Shown piece by piece: positions 19,018 to 29,686 of a stretch of 64,000 nucleotides of DNA (positions are counted from its first letter, which is position 1; every line of letters starts with the position of its first letter). Source of the stretch: Paludibacter sp. (GTDB taxonomy: Bacteria; Bacteroidota; Bacteroidia; Bacteroidales; Paludibacteraceae). Location: NCBI GenBank assembly GCA_028691965.1, contig JAQUYE010000002.1, positions 17,206 to 81,205 on the forward strand, written 5' to 3'. Both the position numbers and the translations under genes were made by a program. The notes under the pieces are model-generated. The model was not told where the DNA came from and ran no database searches. It saw only the letters and a list, made by a program, of their open reading frames with translations.

Positions 19018-20664
19018 ATGAAAATATTAAATCATATTAAATCAGGGATTGTCTTTTTGTTCTTGATTTTTGTAACCGGATGTGAAGGTTTTCTTGATGA
19101 GGACTTAAAATCAGAATTATCTCCCAACAATACGTTGACAAGTACGTATGGATTTGAAGTGGGTTCGACTGGTCTTTATGCTCTTGCGCGTGCCGAATAT
19201 AATACATGGGGTGAATCAGATGCATACATGCATGGTAATGCATGTCCGTACGAAGCATTACATGTTGCAACAGATATTGTAGAAGCAATAAATAGTGATG
19301 GTTCACTGACGGCCTTTGCTAATCTGACACTTACACCTGAAGAAAGGTTTGTTGGTTCATACTGGAACTGGGCATACAGCCTGATTTCGTCAGCAAATGA
19401 GATCCTGCTTTTTTCTGAAAAAAATACCAATTGGGATTCTCCAACCGATAAGATGCACTACCAGGCTGAGGCTCGATTTTTTCGTGCATATGCTTATCGA
19501 ACGTTGATCTATCTTTTTGGCGATGTGCCGTATGTGGAAACAATATTATATGATTTCAAACTCAACTTCACTCGTACTCCCAAAGAAGAAGTACTTGGTC
19601 ATATTATCGACGATCTTAAATTTGCGACAGAGCATCTGCCTGCAAATCCGGATGATGTAAAAGACGGAAAGCTGACACAATGGGCTGCGTTTCATTTGCT
19701 AAGTGAAATGTATCTGTTCCGGAAAGAATATGTGTTGGCGGAAAAAGCGGCATTGGAGGTGATTGATAGTAAGTACTTCCAACTGATGAAATCACGCTTT
19801 GGTGTGAATAAAGACAAACCCGGAGATGTATTTAGTGACTTGTTTGTCGAAAACAATCAAAACAGGAAAAGTGGTAACCTGGAAAGTATATGGGTATTGC
19901 AACTCGAATACAATGCCATTGGAGGAGGTTCTAATTCTACCGACTGGACACGTAGAGCCTGGATACCTAATTATTCTACAATTACAGGTTTTGTTTTAGC
20001 CGACACACTGGGTGGTCGTGGTATTGCACAGATTGTTCCCATGAAATGGTGGATAGGTACCGGGGGTACTAATGCAACCGGAGATTTTCCAGGGATCTTT
20101 GATACAAATGATATCCGGAACTCCAATTATAATATCAAACGCAACTGGTATTATAACAATGAGAGCAATGCATCATTATTTGGTAAGAAATGTAACATAA
20201 CCGAACAAACCTGGTTCTCAACGAAGCAATTGTTTCCCGCATTGACCAAATTCTTTTACGGACGTGAAGAGAATTTGAGTCTAACCGGAAGTTACCGTGA
20301 CCGAATGAAATTTCGTTTGTCTGAAACCTATTTGTTACTTGCAGAAGCATACCTCGGTCAAAATGAACCGCAAAAAGCAGCCAATGCACTGAACGAAGTA
20401 CGTCGTAGAGCCGGGGCACCCGATATTGATGCTGCAACTATGTCCATGGATGAATTGCTCGATGAACGGATCCGTGAATTGGTAGGAGAAGAAAGCAGAC
20501 GTTTTACTCTGGTGCGTACCGAAAAGCTGGTAGAACGGGTAAGAGCTTACAATACAACAATTAAAGACAAAATTACTGAAAATCATGTGTTATGGCCTAT
20601 TCCCCAATCAATAATTGATTCAAATCGTGATGTTGAATTTCCTCAAAATCCGGGCTATAATTAA
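19018..20664 (+). CDS. SusD/RagB-family nutrient-binding lipoprotein
   Basis: Lipobox 'LIFVTGCEGFL', 'YQAEARFFRAYAYRTLIYLFGDVPYVE', 'AANALNEVRRRAG'; ATG at 19018 just after the susC stop. Confidence 0.95.
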   Translation: MKILNHIKSGIVFLFLIFVTGCEGFLDEDLKSELSPNNTLTSTYGFEVGSTGLYALARAEYNTWGESDAYMHGNACPYEALHVATDIVEAINSDGSLTAFANLTLTPEERFVGSYWNWAYSLISSANEILLFSEKNTNWDSPTDKMHYQAEARFFRAYAYRTLIYLFGDVPYVETILYDFKLNFTRTPKEEVLGHIIDDLKFATEHLPANPDDVKDGKLTQWAAFHLLSEMYLFRKEYVLAEKAALEVIDSKYFQLMKSRFGVNKDKPGDVFSDLFVENNQNRKSGNLESIWVLQLEYNAIGGGSNSTDWTRRAWIPNYSTITGFVLADTLGGRGIAQIVPMKWWIGTGGTNATGDFPGIFDTNDIRNSNYNIKRNWYYNNESNASLFGKKCNITEQTWFSTKQLFPALTKFFYGREENLSLTGSYRDRMKFRLSETYLLLAEAYLGQNEPQKAANALNEVRRRAGAPDIDAATMSMDELLDERIRELVGEESRRFTLVRTEKLVERVRAYNTTIKDKITENHVLWPIPQSIIDSNRDVEFPQNPGYN

Positions 20665-20746
20665 TTACAGAAAATTATACAGGAGAACTGTCAGGAAATG
20701 AATTTCAGACTATCTCCAAAAAGAATAATTTAATAAAATACATAAT

Positions 20747-21979
20747 ATGAAAAGAGTAAAGTCTTTATATAAAATATTAGCTGTTGTGGTTGTCGGACTT
20801 AGCTTGTATGCCTGCGACAGTGAAATTCAGGACATTCCAAAAGTGGAAGAAAAACTGGAGCTTATTGCTTCTAACGACAGTATTGCGATTGATTTGGATA
20901 ATCCCAGAGAAGTTATCTTAACATTCGACTGGACAGAAGCCAGAGAAGTTTCGGGAGATAATATGGTCTTTTATACCACAAAACTGGATGTTGTCGGAAA
21001 TAACTTCGGGACATCTACTGCTATCATTTCTTCAGAAGATGAAGGAGTTTTTAGTCGTAGTTTTACTTCTGAACAACTATATAACTGGATGGTAGACAGA
21101 TGGGGTGTGCCCTTGACCAAGCCGCTTAAACTGGAATTCAGGGTAGTTGCTCAGTGGGAAGGAGGTGCTGTGTTTGAAGCTCCTGAAGTTCGTACCATTA
21201 CTGTTCATGTAGCTGCTGTTAAAGAAGAAATTCCGGTACCTGAAAAGGTGACTTTATCCGGAAGTTCTTTGAATAACGCCCTGCTAGAGGTAGAAAAGAC
21301 CATCGAGAACGAAAACAGGTATGCAGCATTGGTTAATCTGAATGTTGGTGAGTTAGTAATTCCATTGGTTACAGCCGGAGATAAACAATATTATCTGAAT
21401 CCGAAAGACGGCGAAGGTACACTCCTGGATGGTGAAGCCGAAGCAGTCGAACAACAGGGTGAGCGTATTGCATGGAATATAACAACAGCTGGTGAATATC
21501 GGATTGTTGTTGATTTTGAGAATTCGAAAGTAACTATCTATTCACCGGCTAAGGCCCTTGAACCAGCCGTTGTTACATGGGTAAAGAATACAACCCCGGC
21601 TGAAGAGGTGAATACCGTTGTTACCGATTTGTATCTTTTTGGAGGAGGAACAGGTTGGGGCTGGTGGAAAGGCAATTGTTCTGTAAGTCTGGCCGATCCA
21701 CAAGTGCTTATTTATCAGGGAAAAGCGCTGAGCAGTGGCGATGGAGTAAAATTCGTGGTATATGGAGAAAGTGATTTCAGAAATCTTGCATATACCTTTA
21801 CAAATCCACTAACATCAGAAGGTAAACGACAAAGTGTGACGCTTGCTTTGGATAAAGTTGGCGAATTGAATGGAGGTTATGACGGTGAAACCCGTAACTC
21901 TTATTATAAACTTCCGGCTGGCACAAACTTTATTGTTTTTGATTTGAGGAATAAGACAATACTGCCCAAAATAAAATAA
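20747..21979 (+). CDS. SusE/SusF-like outer membrane glycan-binding lipoprotein
   Basis: Lipobox 'VVGLSLYAC', SusE-type N-terminus 'VILTFDWTEAREVSGDNMVFYTTKLDVVGNNF', tandem Ig/CBM-like region. Confidence 0.8.
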   Translation: MKRVKSLYKILAVVVVGLSLYACDSEIQDIPKVEEKLELIASNDSIAIDLDNPREVILTFDWTEAREVSGDNMVFYTTKLDVVGNNFGTSTAIISSEDEGVFSRSFTSEQLYNWMVDRWGVPLTKPLKLEFRVVAQWEGGAVFEAPEVRTITVHVAAVKEEIPVPEKVTLSGSSLNNALLEVEKTIENENRYAALVNLNVGELVIPLVTAGDKQYYLNPKDGEGTLLDGEAEAVEQQGERIAWNITTAGEYRIVVDFENSKVTIYSPAKALEPAVVTWVKNTTPAEEVNTVVTDLYLFGGGTGWGWWKGNCSVSLADPQVLIYQGKALSSGDGVKFVVYGESDFRNLAYTFTNPLTSEGKRQSVTLALDKVGELNGGYDGETRNSYYKLPAGTNFIVFDLRNKTILPKIK

Positions 21980-21994
21980 AGAGGATGTAAATGA

Positions 21995-22051
21995 AAATAT
22001 TGCCGTAGCAGGCTGACATATTCCTGAATTCAAACTACGGCAATATTTTTT
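21995..22051 (+). terminator. Intrinsic terminator/attenuator between the susE-like and DUF4832 genes
   Basis: Perfect 14-bp stem aaatattgccgtag/ctacggcaatattt followed by Ts. Confidence 0.8.
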
Positions 22052-22089
22052 ATTGAATTAAAGTAAAGTAAAGCGTAATTTTTTAAGAT

Positions 22090-23655
22090 ATGAATAAGTT
22101 AAATGTGAATGTATTGGTTGCTAGTATCCTTATTTCGTTTTTATGTTTCGCAGCCTGTTCCTGCTCGATCCATAAACCTGATGAGGTTGATACTGTTTCG
22201 GGTACATTGGTGAAGCCGAGGTATAATAAGACCAAAGTGCTTAAGAATCCTTTGAATGGTTGGGTGATGTATGCAGCCCGGAATGCTGATGAATCGTATT
22301 GGGATACTGAATTTTGGGTCTCAGATATTGGAAAAACAGTGAAGGCAAGAGAGTATGCCTCTGCTTGTTATATTCGTACAAGTTGGTCATCACTCAATCC
22401 TGCTAATGGAGTTTATGCGTGGAAAGACCCCAATTCTCAGATAGGTAAATTGATTAAAGGAGCTGAGAAGAGAGGGTTGCCAATTGCATTCCGTATCGTG
22501 GTCGACGGACGTGATCAGGGCATGAATACGCCTGAATGGGTTTTCAATGCCGGAGCTAAGTACTATTTGCAGGATTCAAATTATCCGACCAGAAGAACTC
22601 CATATCCTCAGGATCCTGTCTTTCAACAATACTATTCTAAATTTATAGAGGCTCTGGCAGAAGACTTTAACGATCCGGAACGCACATCCTTTATCGATGC
22701 TTATGGGTTAGGTAAATGGGGAGAGGCACATAACGTGATTTATGAGAGTGTTGGAGAAAAAGTTACTGAAAACACCGAAAAACTTAAGCTGGAGGTTTTT
22801 GATTGGGTTACCGACTTATACAGCAGAAACTTCACAAAAGTACCTCTTGTAATCAACTACCATAGGGTAGTCGGTCACCCGTCGAGCTGGGGTGCTGCCA
22901 ACGAAAATAGTGCAACTCTATTGAATCTTGCAATAAGTAAGGGTTATAGTTTAAGGCAAGATGCATTTGGGATGTCGGATTATTACCAGAGTTGGGAAAA
23001 GAATTTTGCCAAATCGTGGAACTTCAAACGACCAATTATTATGGAGGGTGGCTGGATTACCGGCGGAACACACCGCTATTGGATTGATTCGAGTGGAAAA
23101 TACAGAGAAGGGCATCCGGAAGATGTGAGACTTGGAGAGTATGACGCTTCAAAAGAGGCTCATGTGAATATGATGGATTTCAGAGCCGGATACGAAACGG
23201 AGACCTGGTTTACCAAAAGTTTCTCTCTTGTGCAAAATTTCGTTTCAGAAGGTGGATACCGCCTATATCCGGATCAGATCTATTTGCCGGAAACCCTGAA
23301 TTCAGGTGAAGAAATAGAAATAAATCATCGCTGGAGGAATATGGGTTGGGGCTATTTCCCGAATAACATACCACAATGGAATTTTAAATATAAAGTGGCT
23401 TTTGCGTTGCTGGATTCGGATGATAATGTGAAAGAGCTATTTGTCGATAAAAGATGCGAACCGTCGGATTGGTTAAAAGATAATCCTACTACCTATGATT
23501 TTACACTAAAAGTAAATCTTCCCGCCGGAAAATATAAATGGGCTGTAGCTATAGTAGATACTGAAAAAGAGAATAAACCGGCGATACAGCTGGCTGTAAA
23601 TGATGAAACATCAGAGGAAGGTTGGGTTAAACTGCTCGATGTTCAGGTAAAATAA
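22090..23655 (+). CDS. DUF4832-domain lipoprotein (TIM-barrel glycosidase-like)
   Basis: 'LKNPLNGWVMYAARN' N-terminus and C-terminal beta domain 'LPAGKYKWAVAIVDTEKENKPAIQLAVN'; lipobox 'CFAACSC'. Confidence 0.7.
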   Translation: MNKLNVNVLVASILISFLCFAACSCSIHKPDEVDTVSGTLVKPRYNKTKVLKNPLNGWVMYAARNADESYWDTEFWVSDIGKTVKAREYASACYIRTSWSSLNPANGVYAWKDPNSQIGKLIKGAEKRGLPIAFRIVVDGRDQGMNTPEWVFNAGAKYYLQDSNYPTRRTPYPQDPVFQQYYSKFIEALAEDFNDPERTSFIDAYGLGKWGEAHNVIYESVGEKVTENTEKLKLEVFDWVTDLYSRNFTKVPLVINYHRVVGHPSSWGAANENSATLLNLAISKGYSLRQDAFGMSDYYQSWEKNFAKSWNFKRPIIMEGGWITGGTHRYWIDSSGKYREGHPEDVRLGEYDASKEAHVNMMDFRAGYETETWFTKSFSLVQNFVSEGGYRLYPDQIYLPETLNSGEEIEINHRWRNMGWGYFPNNIPQWNFKYKVAFALLDSDDNVKELFVDKRCEPSDWLKDNPTTYDFTLKVNLPAGKYKWAVAIVDTEKENKPAIQLAVNDETSEEGWVKLLDVQVK

Positions 23656-23676
23656 CAGGTGGTAAAGAGCTAATGA

Positions 23677-25566
23677 GTGATGAAATTGAAAAAAAATAAA
23701 AGAAGGCTATTGCTGGTTGTTGTGTCGGCATTCCTGTGTTATAATTCATTTGCTGCCGATGTATTGGTTGAAGCCGAGAGTTTTGAAAATAAAGGTGGGT
23801 GGATACTGGATCAGCAGTTTATGGATCAAATGGGGTCGCCGTATTTGATTGCTCATGGAATGGGAAAACCTGTTTCGAATGCATCCACAACAATACAATT
23901 TCCCGAATCAGGAACATATCATTTGTATGTGCGTACTTACAATTGGACATCACCATGGACCGAAAATCAGGGTCCCGGTAAATTCACTGTAAAGGTCAAC
24001 AACAAAAAGCTCCCGGTTGTATTAGGTGCAAAAGGTTCTGGCTGGTTATGGCAAAGTGCTGGAAAGGTGAAAATCAATACAATTGATGCAACCGTTTCCT
24101 TAGTTGATTTGACCGGATTCAATGGCCGATGTGATGCTGTTTATTTTACAACCGAAGGTGGTAAAATGCCACCTTCGGATGTGAAAGAACTGAGCAGATT
24201 CAGAAAGGTAAAACTAAATATACCGGAAATTCCTGCTGAAACTGCATCTTTCGACTTTGTAGTTGTGGGTGGGGGTATAGCCGGAATGTGTGCCGCTGCT
24301 ACTGCTTCCCGATCGGGTTGCAACGTGGCATTGATTAATGACCGTCCGGTTTTGGGCGGAAATAATAGTTCTGAAATCAGGGTTCATCTGGGGGGAAGTA
24401 TAGAATTAGGTCCTAATAAAGGACTTGGGCGTATCATCCGCGAGTTCGGACATTCAAAATCCGGGAATGCTCAACCCGGATCCTATTACGAAGATGAGAA
24501 GAAAAGCAGGTTTATTGCAAACGAAGAAAACGTAACGCTATACTCAAACTACCGTGCCATCGCTGTTGAAATGGATGGAAATAAAATCGCTTCTGTAACT
24601 ATCAAACATATTGAAACAGGAAAAGAGATGCGGTTGAAAGCTCCTTTGTTCTCTGATTGCACGGGGGATGGAACAATCGGTTATCTTGCCGGGGCTGATT
24701 ATAGCATGGGGCGTGAAAGCCGCGATGAATTCGGGGAAGAGCTTGCTCCTGAAATTGCCGACAAGATGACGATGGGTTCTTCTGTACAATGGTATTCAAA
24801 GAAAACAGACAGGAAGACCAGTTTCCCGGATTTCAACTACGGGCTGGTATTCAATGAAGATAATTGCGAAAAAGTGACCATGGGTGAGTGGAAATGGGAA
24901 ACGGGCATGAATCTGAATCAAATAGATGATTTTGAACGTATACGTGATTACGGACTTATGGTTGTTTATTCCAACTGGAGCTTTCTGAAAAACGGATTGA
25001 AAGATAATGCGGCTTATCAAAACCTGGAACTTGACTGGGTAGCATGTATTGCCGGCAAACGGGAATCCCGGCGATTATTGGGCGATTATATATTAAAACA
25101 GGATGATATCGACAAGAATGTCTTTCACGAAGATGCTTCGTTTACTTCTTCCTGGAGTATCGACCTTCACTTCCCCGATCCGGAAAACTCCAAAAAATTT
25201 CCCGGGGCTGAGTTTAAAGCTGCTACCAGGCATATTCAGATTTATCCGCATGCAGTGCCTTACCGCTGCCTTTACTCGCGAAATATTGATAATCTTTTTA
25301 TGGCCGGACGAAACATAAGTGTAACGCATGTTGCGCTGGGTACCGTAAGGGTTATGCGTACTACCGGAATGATGGGTGAAGTAGTGGGAATGGCCGCTGC
25401 ACTGTGTAAGAAACACGATGTAACTCCCCGTAAAGTTTATCAACAGTACCTGGATGAACTGAAAATAATGATGCAGGAAGGAGCCGGAAAAATTAATAAT
25501 GTCCCCGACAATCAACGCTTTAATGAACAGAAGTTCTTGAAAATGCCCAGAGCCTTAAAAGAATAA
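23677..25566 (+). CDS. Secreted FAD-dependent oxidoreductase with N-terminal CBM-like domain
   Basis: Signal peptide, 'VLVEAESFENKGGWILDQQF' jelly-roll-like region, then 'FDFVVVGGGIAGMCAAATASRSGCNVALINDRPVLGGNNSSEIRVHLGG'. Confidence 0.88.
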   Translation: MMKLKKNKRRLLLVVVSAFLCYNSFAADVLVEAESFENKGGWILDQQFMDQMGSPYLIAHGMGKPVSNASTTIQFPESGTYHLYVRTYNWTSPWTENQGPGKFTVKVNNKKLPVVLGAKGSGWLWQSAGKVKINTIDATVSLVDLTGFNGRCDAVYFTTEGGKMPPSDVKELSRFRKVKLNIPEIPAETASFDFVVVGGGIAGMCAAATASRSGCNVALINDRPVLGGNNSSEIRVHLGGSIELGPNKGLGRIIREFGHSKSGNAQPGSYYEDEKKSRFIANEENVTLYSNYRAIAVEMDGNKIASVTIKHIETGKEMRLKAPLFSDCTGDGTIGYLAGADYSMGRESRDEFGEELAPEIADKMTMGSSVQWYSKKTDRKTSFPDFNYGLVFNEDNCEKVTMGEWKWETGMNLNQIDDFERIRDYGLMVVYSNWSFLKNGLKDNAAYQNLELDWVACIAGKRESRRLLGDYILKQDDIDKNVFHEDASFTSSWSIDLHFPDPENSKKFPGAEFKAATRHIQIYPHAVPYRCLYSRNIDNLFMAGRNISVTHVALGTVRVMRTTGMMGEVVGMAAALCKKHDVTPRKVYQQYLDELKIMMQEGAGKINNVPDNQRFNEQKFLKMPRALKE

Positions 25567-25578
25567 TGCTTACTATCC

Positions 25579-27642
25579 ATGGAAAAACTCAAATTAATTA
25601 TCTTATTCATCCTGCTTGTTTTTTGTTTTCCGGCTAATTCTCAGAAGAATTACTATAGCCGGTTGCAAAACGATACCCTCGTTATCGGAAATTCGTTGGT
25701 GGAAAGGAAATTTATATGGAACGACGGGAATCTGATTACTTACAGCCTTACTGATAAAGTAGGGAACCATGTTTGGTATAATAAGAATAAGCGACCGGAT
25801 TTCCATATTTCCAATAACACGCCCAAAGCGATTAATGCGGTTTTCAATGCTCAGGAAATAAAAGAGAATGCTATTCATCCGGCTTATTGGGAGACTACCG
25901 TGTCGTTTACTCTTGATGAACTTGATATAAAACGAGTTTTCCGGGTTTACGGGAATAGTCCGGTGATTGTTTGTGACACTTATCTGAAAGGCTACATCAA
26001 CAGTGTGTTCGGAGGAAGAACCGAGAATCTGGCTGATAAAAAGAACATCGAGTTCGCGGAAGATATGAAAACAAAGCAGGTTACTGCCATTCTTGATCAG
26101 TTCAATCCGGGGGGAAATCATTGGCAAATGAAAACAGTCGAATTTTATGATGTTACCGATTGGAATAATAACCTCGTTTTTGAAACCAACGTAATTCCTT
26201 ACCGTAAAAACTCTTACCGTGGCAATCTTTTATTTGCACATAATCCGACGGAAGAGAAAGGATTCTTCTTCCTGAAAGAAGCTCCCTGCTCAAGTGTACA
26301 ACTGGCGTACAATGGAAACGATTTTACTGCCGAGTTCGGACATTTTACGGTCACGGGGCTGGGCATTAACGAACACGACCTGAAAAAAGATGAATGGGTG
26401 AAAACCTATGGTGTGGTCACAGGGATTTATAAGGGTGGAGAGTTGGAACAGTTAAGCGCTTTGCGTAGCTATCAGAAAAACCTTCGTAGGCTTTTGTCCG
26501 AAAGAGACGAAATGGTGATGATGAATACCTGGGGCGACCGCAGTCAGGACTCGAAAGTGAATGAGAAATTCAGCCTGATTGAAGTCGAGCGGGCTGCTGA
26601 ACTGGGAATGACGCATTTTCAGATTGACGATGGCTGGCAGGCAGGCCGAAGCCCTAACTCGGCTATTGCCAAAGGCTCGTTCAAAAACATCTGGGATAAT
26701 CCTGATTACTGGAAACCAGATCCGGTGAAATATCCACGGGGATTACATCCTATTGTGAAAAGGGCTAAAGAGTTAGGCGTTGAAGTTTGTCTGTGGTTTA
26801 ATCCAAGTGTTCAGCACGATTATGCCGATTGGGAAAAGGATGCTCAGGCAATGATAGATTTGTACAATGAATACGGAATACGTACTTTCAAGATAGATGG
26901 ACTCGCTATACCGGCAAAAAAATCGGAAAAAAACCTTAAAAAGCTTTTCGACAAAGTGTTGGAGGGAACAAATAACAATGCTGTTTTCAATCTGGATGCC
27001 ACAGCCGGACGACGGGCAGGTTATCATACGTTTAACGAATATGGTAATATCTTCCTCGAAAATCGCTATACCGACTGGGGAAATTATTATCCGTACCATA
27101 CGCTACGCAATTTGTGGCAACTGGCGAAATACGTACCTGCCGAGAAGCTGCAAATCGAATTTTTAAATAAATGGCGCAATGCCGATAAATACAACAATGA
27201 TCCGTTTGCTCCGGCAAATTATTCATTTGAATACCTGTTTGCCATCACCATGGCCGGACAACCGCTGGCCTGGTTTGAAGGTAGCGGATTACCTGATGAA
27301 GCGCTAAGCATTAAGACTCTGATAAACAACTATAAAAGTATTCAGCACGATTTCCATTCAGGCATAATTCTGCCGATAGGCGATGAACCATCCGGAAAAT
27401 CGTGGACGGGTTTCCAGTCATTAAATGGTAAAAAAGGCTATCTGCTTTTCTTCCGTGAGAATAACCCTGATAAGCAAGGATATGTTGAAACCTGGTTTGA
27501 AGAAGGAACAAAAATCAGTTGTAAACCGGTGCTCGGCAATGGAAAGAAAGTAAAAAAGACCATCGGACGAAAGGGAGTAATTGAAATAGAATTACCACGC
27601 ATCAACGATTTTGTTTTGTACGAATATACAATCATAAAGTAA
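25579..27642 (+). CDS. GH36-like alpha-galactosidase
   Basis: 'MMNTWGDRSQDSKVNEKFSLIEVERAAELGMTHFQIDDGWQ', 'LGVEVCLWFNPSV', 'GIRTFKIDGL'. Confidence 0.75.
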   Translation: MEKLKLIILFILLVFCFPANSQKNYYSRLQNDTLVIGNSLVERKFIWNDGNLITYSLTDKVGNHVWYNKNKRPDFHISNNTPKAINAVFNAQEIKENAIHPAYWETTVSFTLDELDIKRVFRVYGNSPVIVCDTYLKGYINSVFGGRTENLADKKNIEFAEDMKTKQVTAILDQFNPGGNHWQMKTVEFYDVTDWNNNLVFETNVIPYRKNSYRGNLLFAHNPTEEKGFFFLKEAPCSSVQLAYNGNDFTAEFGHFTVTGLGINEHDLKKDEWVKTYGVVTGIYKGGELEQLSALRSYQKNLRRLLSERDEMVMMNTWGDRSQDSKVNEKFSLIEVERAAELGMTHFQIDDGWQAGRSPNSAIAKGSFKNIWDNPDYWKPDPVKYPRGLHPIVKRAKELGVEVCLWFNPSVQHDYADWEKDAQAMIDLYNEYGIRTFKIDGLAIPAKKSEKNLKKLFDKVLEGTNNNAVFNLDATAGRRAGYHTFNEYGNIFLENRYTDWGNYYPYHTLRNLWQLAKYVPAEKLQIEFLNKWRNADKYNNDPFAPANYSFEYLFAITMAGQPLAWFEGSGLPDEALSIKTLINNYKSIQHDFHSGIILPIGDEPSGKSWTGFQSLNGKKGYLLFFRENNPDKQGYVETWFEEGTKISCKPVLGNGKKVKKTIGRKGVIEIELPRINDFVLYEYTIIK

Positions 27643-27661
27643 TTACAGCGATTCTTAAAAG

Positions 27662-29668
27662 ATGAAGAGAATAATGACCAGAAATTTAATTATACTTATA
27701 ACATCAATGCTGTTGACAACACATGTTGTGGCGCAGAAAAGCTATCAGTTGAAGTCGCCCGATGGAAAACTGAACATCAGCGTTTTTGTCGGCAATAAAA
27801 TTAGCTATACGGTTACCCACGAAAACGACAAGGTGATTACTCCTTCATCTGTTCTGATGGAAGTAGAGGGACGTGAAAGTTTTGGTGTCAATTCTAAATT
27901 AAAAAATGTAAGAACAACTTCGGTTGATAACACAATTGCGTCTCCATTTTATAAAAGAAAAGAGATAAGAGACCATTACAACGAAATGACACTGAATTTC
28001 AGGGAAGATTTCAGTCTTATTTTCAGAGCTTACAACGAAGGAATGGCCTACCGTTTTGTGTCGACCGGAAAAGATGATTTTATTATGAAGAATGAGGAAG
28101 CTACATTTAATTTCGACAAAGACTACAAAGCGTATATTCCTTATGTGAAAACAAAACAGGGGGATTTTGAAGCGCAATATTTCAATTCTTTTGAAAACAC
28201 TTATACACATACTTTATTGTCGGATATTAATCCGGAACGCCTGATGTTTACTCCTGTTGTTGTAGAGATCGGAGGAGGTAAAAAGGTTTGTATAGCCGAA
28301 TCCGACCTTGAAAGTTATCCGGGCATGTTTCTGCAAAACAGCGATGCTTCTGCTTCTCTGAAGTCTCATTTTGCTCCTTTTCCTGCCGGAACAAAACAAG
28401 GCGGACACAATCAATTGCAACAAATTGTGACTAAACGAGAGCCATATATTGCCGGATGCAAGGCGAAAACCAATTTCCCGTGGCGTATAGTTATCGTTGT
28501 GTCTGAAGATAAAGGCCTGGCAGATAATGATATGGTTTACAAATTAGCTTCACCTTCTCGGGTAAATGATATTACATGGATTAAGCCGGGAAAAGTTGCC
28601 TGGGAATGGTGGAATAACTGGGGAATTTATGGGGTCGATTTCAAGGTCGGTGTAAATAATCAAACTTACATGGCGTATATCGATTTTGCTTCGCGCAATA
28701 ATATCGAATATGTGATTCTGGATGAAGGTTGGGCGGTAAACCTGCAGGCAGATTTATTCCAGGTTGTTCCTGAAATAGATTTGAAAAAGTTGGTCGACTA
28801 TGCCGGTTCGAAGAACGTAGGACTGATATTGTGGGCTGGTTATTATGCATTTGAACGGGATATGGAGCGGGTTTGTAAGCATTATGCCGATATGGGAATC
28901 AAAGGGTTTAAGATAGATTTCATGGACAGAGATGATCAGGCAATGGTTGATTTTCATTACAAGGCTGCCGAAATAGCAGCAAAGTACAAATTGCTGGTTG
29001 ATTTTCACGGTACGTATAAGCCGACGGGGTTAAACCGGACTTATCCGAATGTGATCAATTTCGAGGGAGTACACGGACTGGAGCAGTTAAAATGGTCGGA
29101 TATCAATACCGATCAGGTTACTTACGATGTGACCATGCCGTTTATCCGCATGGTGGCAGGTCCTGTGGATTATACGCAAGGGGCAATGCGTAACGCGACA
29201 AAGAAAACCTTTCGCGCAATCAATAATGAGCCTATGAGTCAGGGAACACGTTGCCGGCAGTTAGCTCAATATGTGATTTTTGAGTCGCCGCTGAATATGC
29301 TTTGCGATAGTCCGGATAGCTATGAAAACCAAACGGAATGTACCGAATTCATAGCTGCAATTCCTACCGTATGGGATAATACTATTGCCATGAACGGGAA
29401 GATTGGGGAATATATTTCAATCGCCCGCAGGAAAGATGATATCTGGTATGTAGGTTCGCTTACGAACTGGGATGCACGTACATTGTATCTTGATCTTTCA
29501 TTTCTTGGCGAAGGAAGCTGGCAGGCTGAAATTTTTAAAGACGGTTTAAATGCCGACAGAATTGCCGCTGATTATAAGAAAGAAATCATCAATATACCCT
29601 CAGATCGAGAAATTAATATATCGATGGCAGCAGGGGGAGGATATGCCATGAAAATTTTCAGAAAATAA
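27662..29668 (+). CDS. GH97 alpha-glycosidase
   Basis: 'YQLKSPDGKLNISVFVGNKISYTVTHENDKVITPS', 'AYNEGMAYRFVS', 'WEWWNNWGIYGVDF', 'GFKIDFMDRDDQ', 'MRNATKKTFR'. Confidence 0.93.
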   Translation: MKRIMTRNLIILITSMLLTTHVVAQKSYQLKSPDGKLNISVFVGNKISYTVTHENDKVITPSSVLMEVEGRESFGVNSKLKNVRTTSVDNTIASPFYKRKEIRDHYNEMTLNFREDFSLIFRAYNEGMAYRFVSTGKDDFIMKNEEATFNFDKDYKAYIPYVKTKQGDFEAQYFNSFENTYTHTLLSDINPERLMFTPVVVEIGGGKKVCIAESDLESYPGMFLQNSDASASLKSHFAPFPAGTKQGGHNQLQQIVTKREPYIAGCKAKTNFPWRIVIVVSEDKGLADNDMVYKLASPSRVNDITWIKPGKVAWEWWNNWGIYGVDFKVGVNNQTYMAYIDFASRNNIEYVILDEGWAVNLQADLFQVVPEIDLKKLVDYAGSKNVGLILWAGYYAFERDMERVCKHYADMGIKGFKIDFMDRDDQAMVDFHYKAAEIAAKYKLLVDFHGTYKPTGLNRTYPNVINFEGVHGLEQLKWSDINTDQVTYDVTMPFIRMVAGPVDYTQGAMRNATKKTFRAINNEPMSQGTRCRQLAQYVIFESPLNMLCDSPDSYENQTECTEFIAAIPTVWDNTIAMNGKIGEYISIARRKDDIWYVGSLTNWDARTLYLDLSFLGEGSWQAEIFKDGLNADRIAADYKKEIINIPSDREINISMAAGGGYAMKIFRK

Positions 29669-29686
29669 GATTATTCAATATAGATT

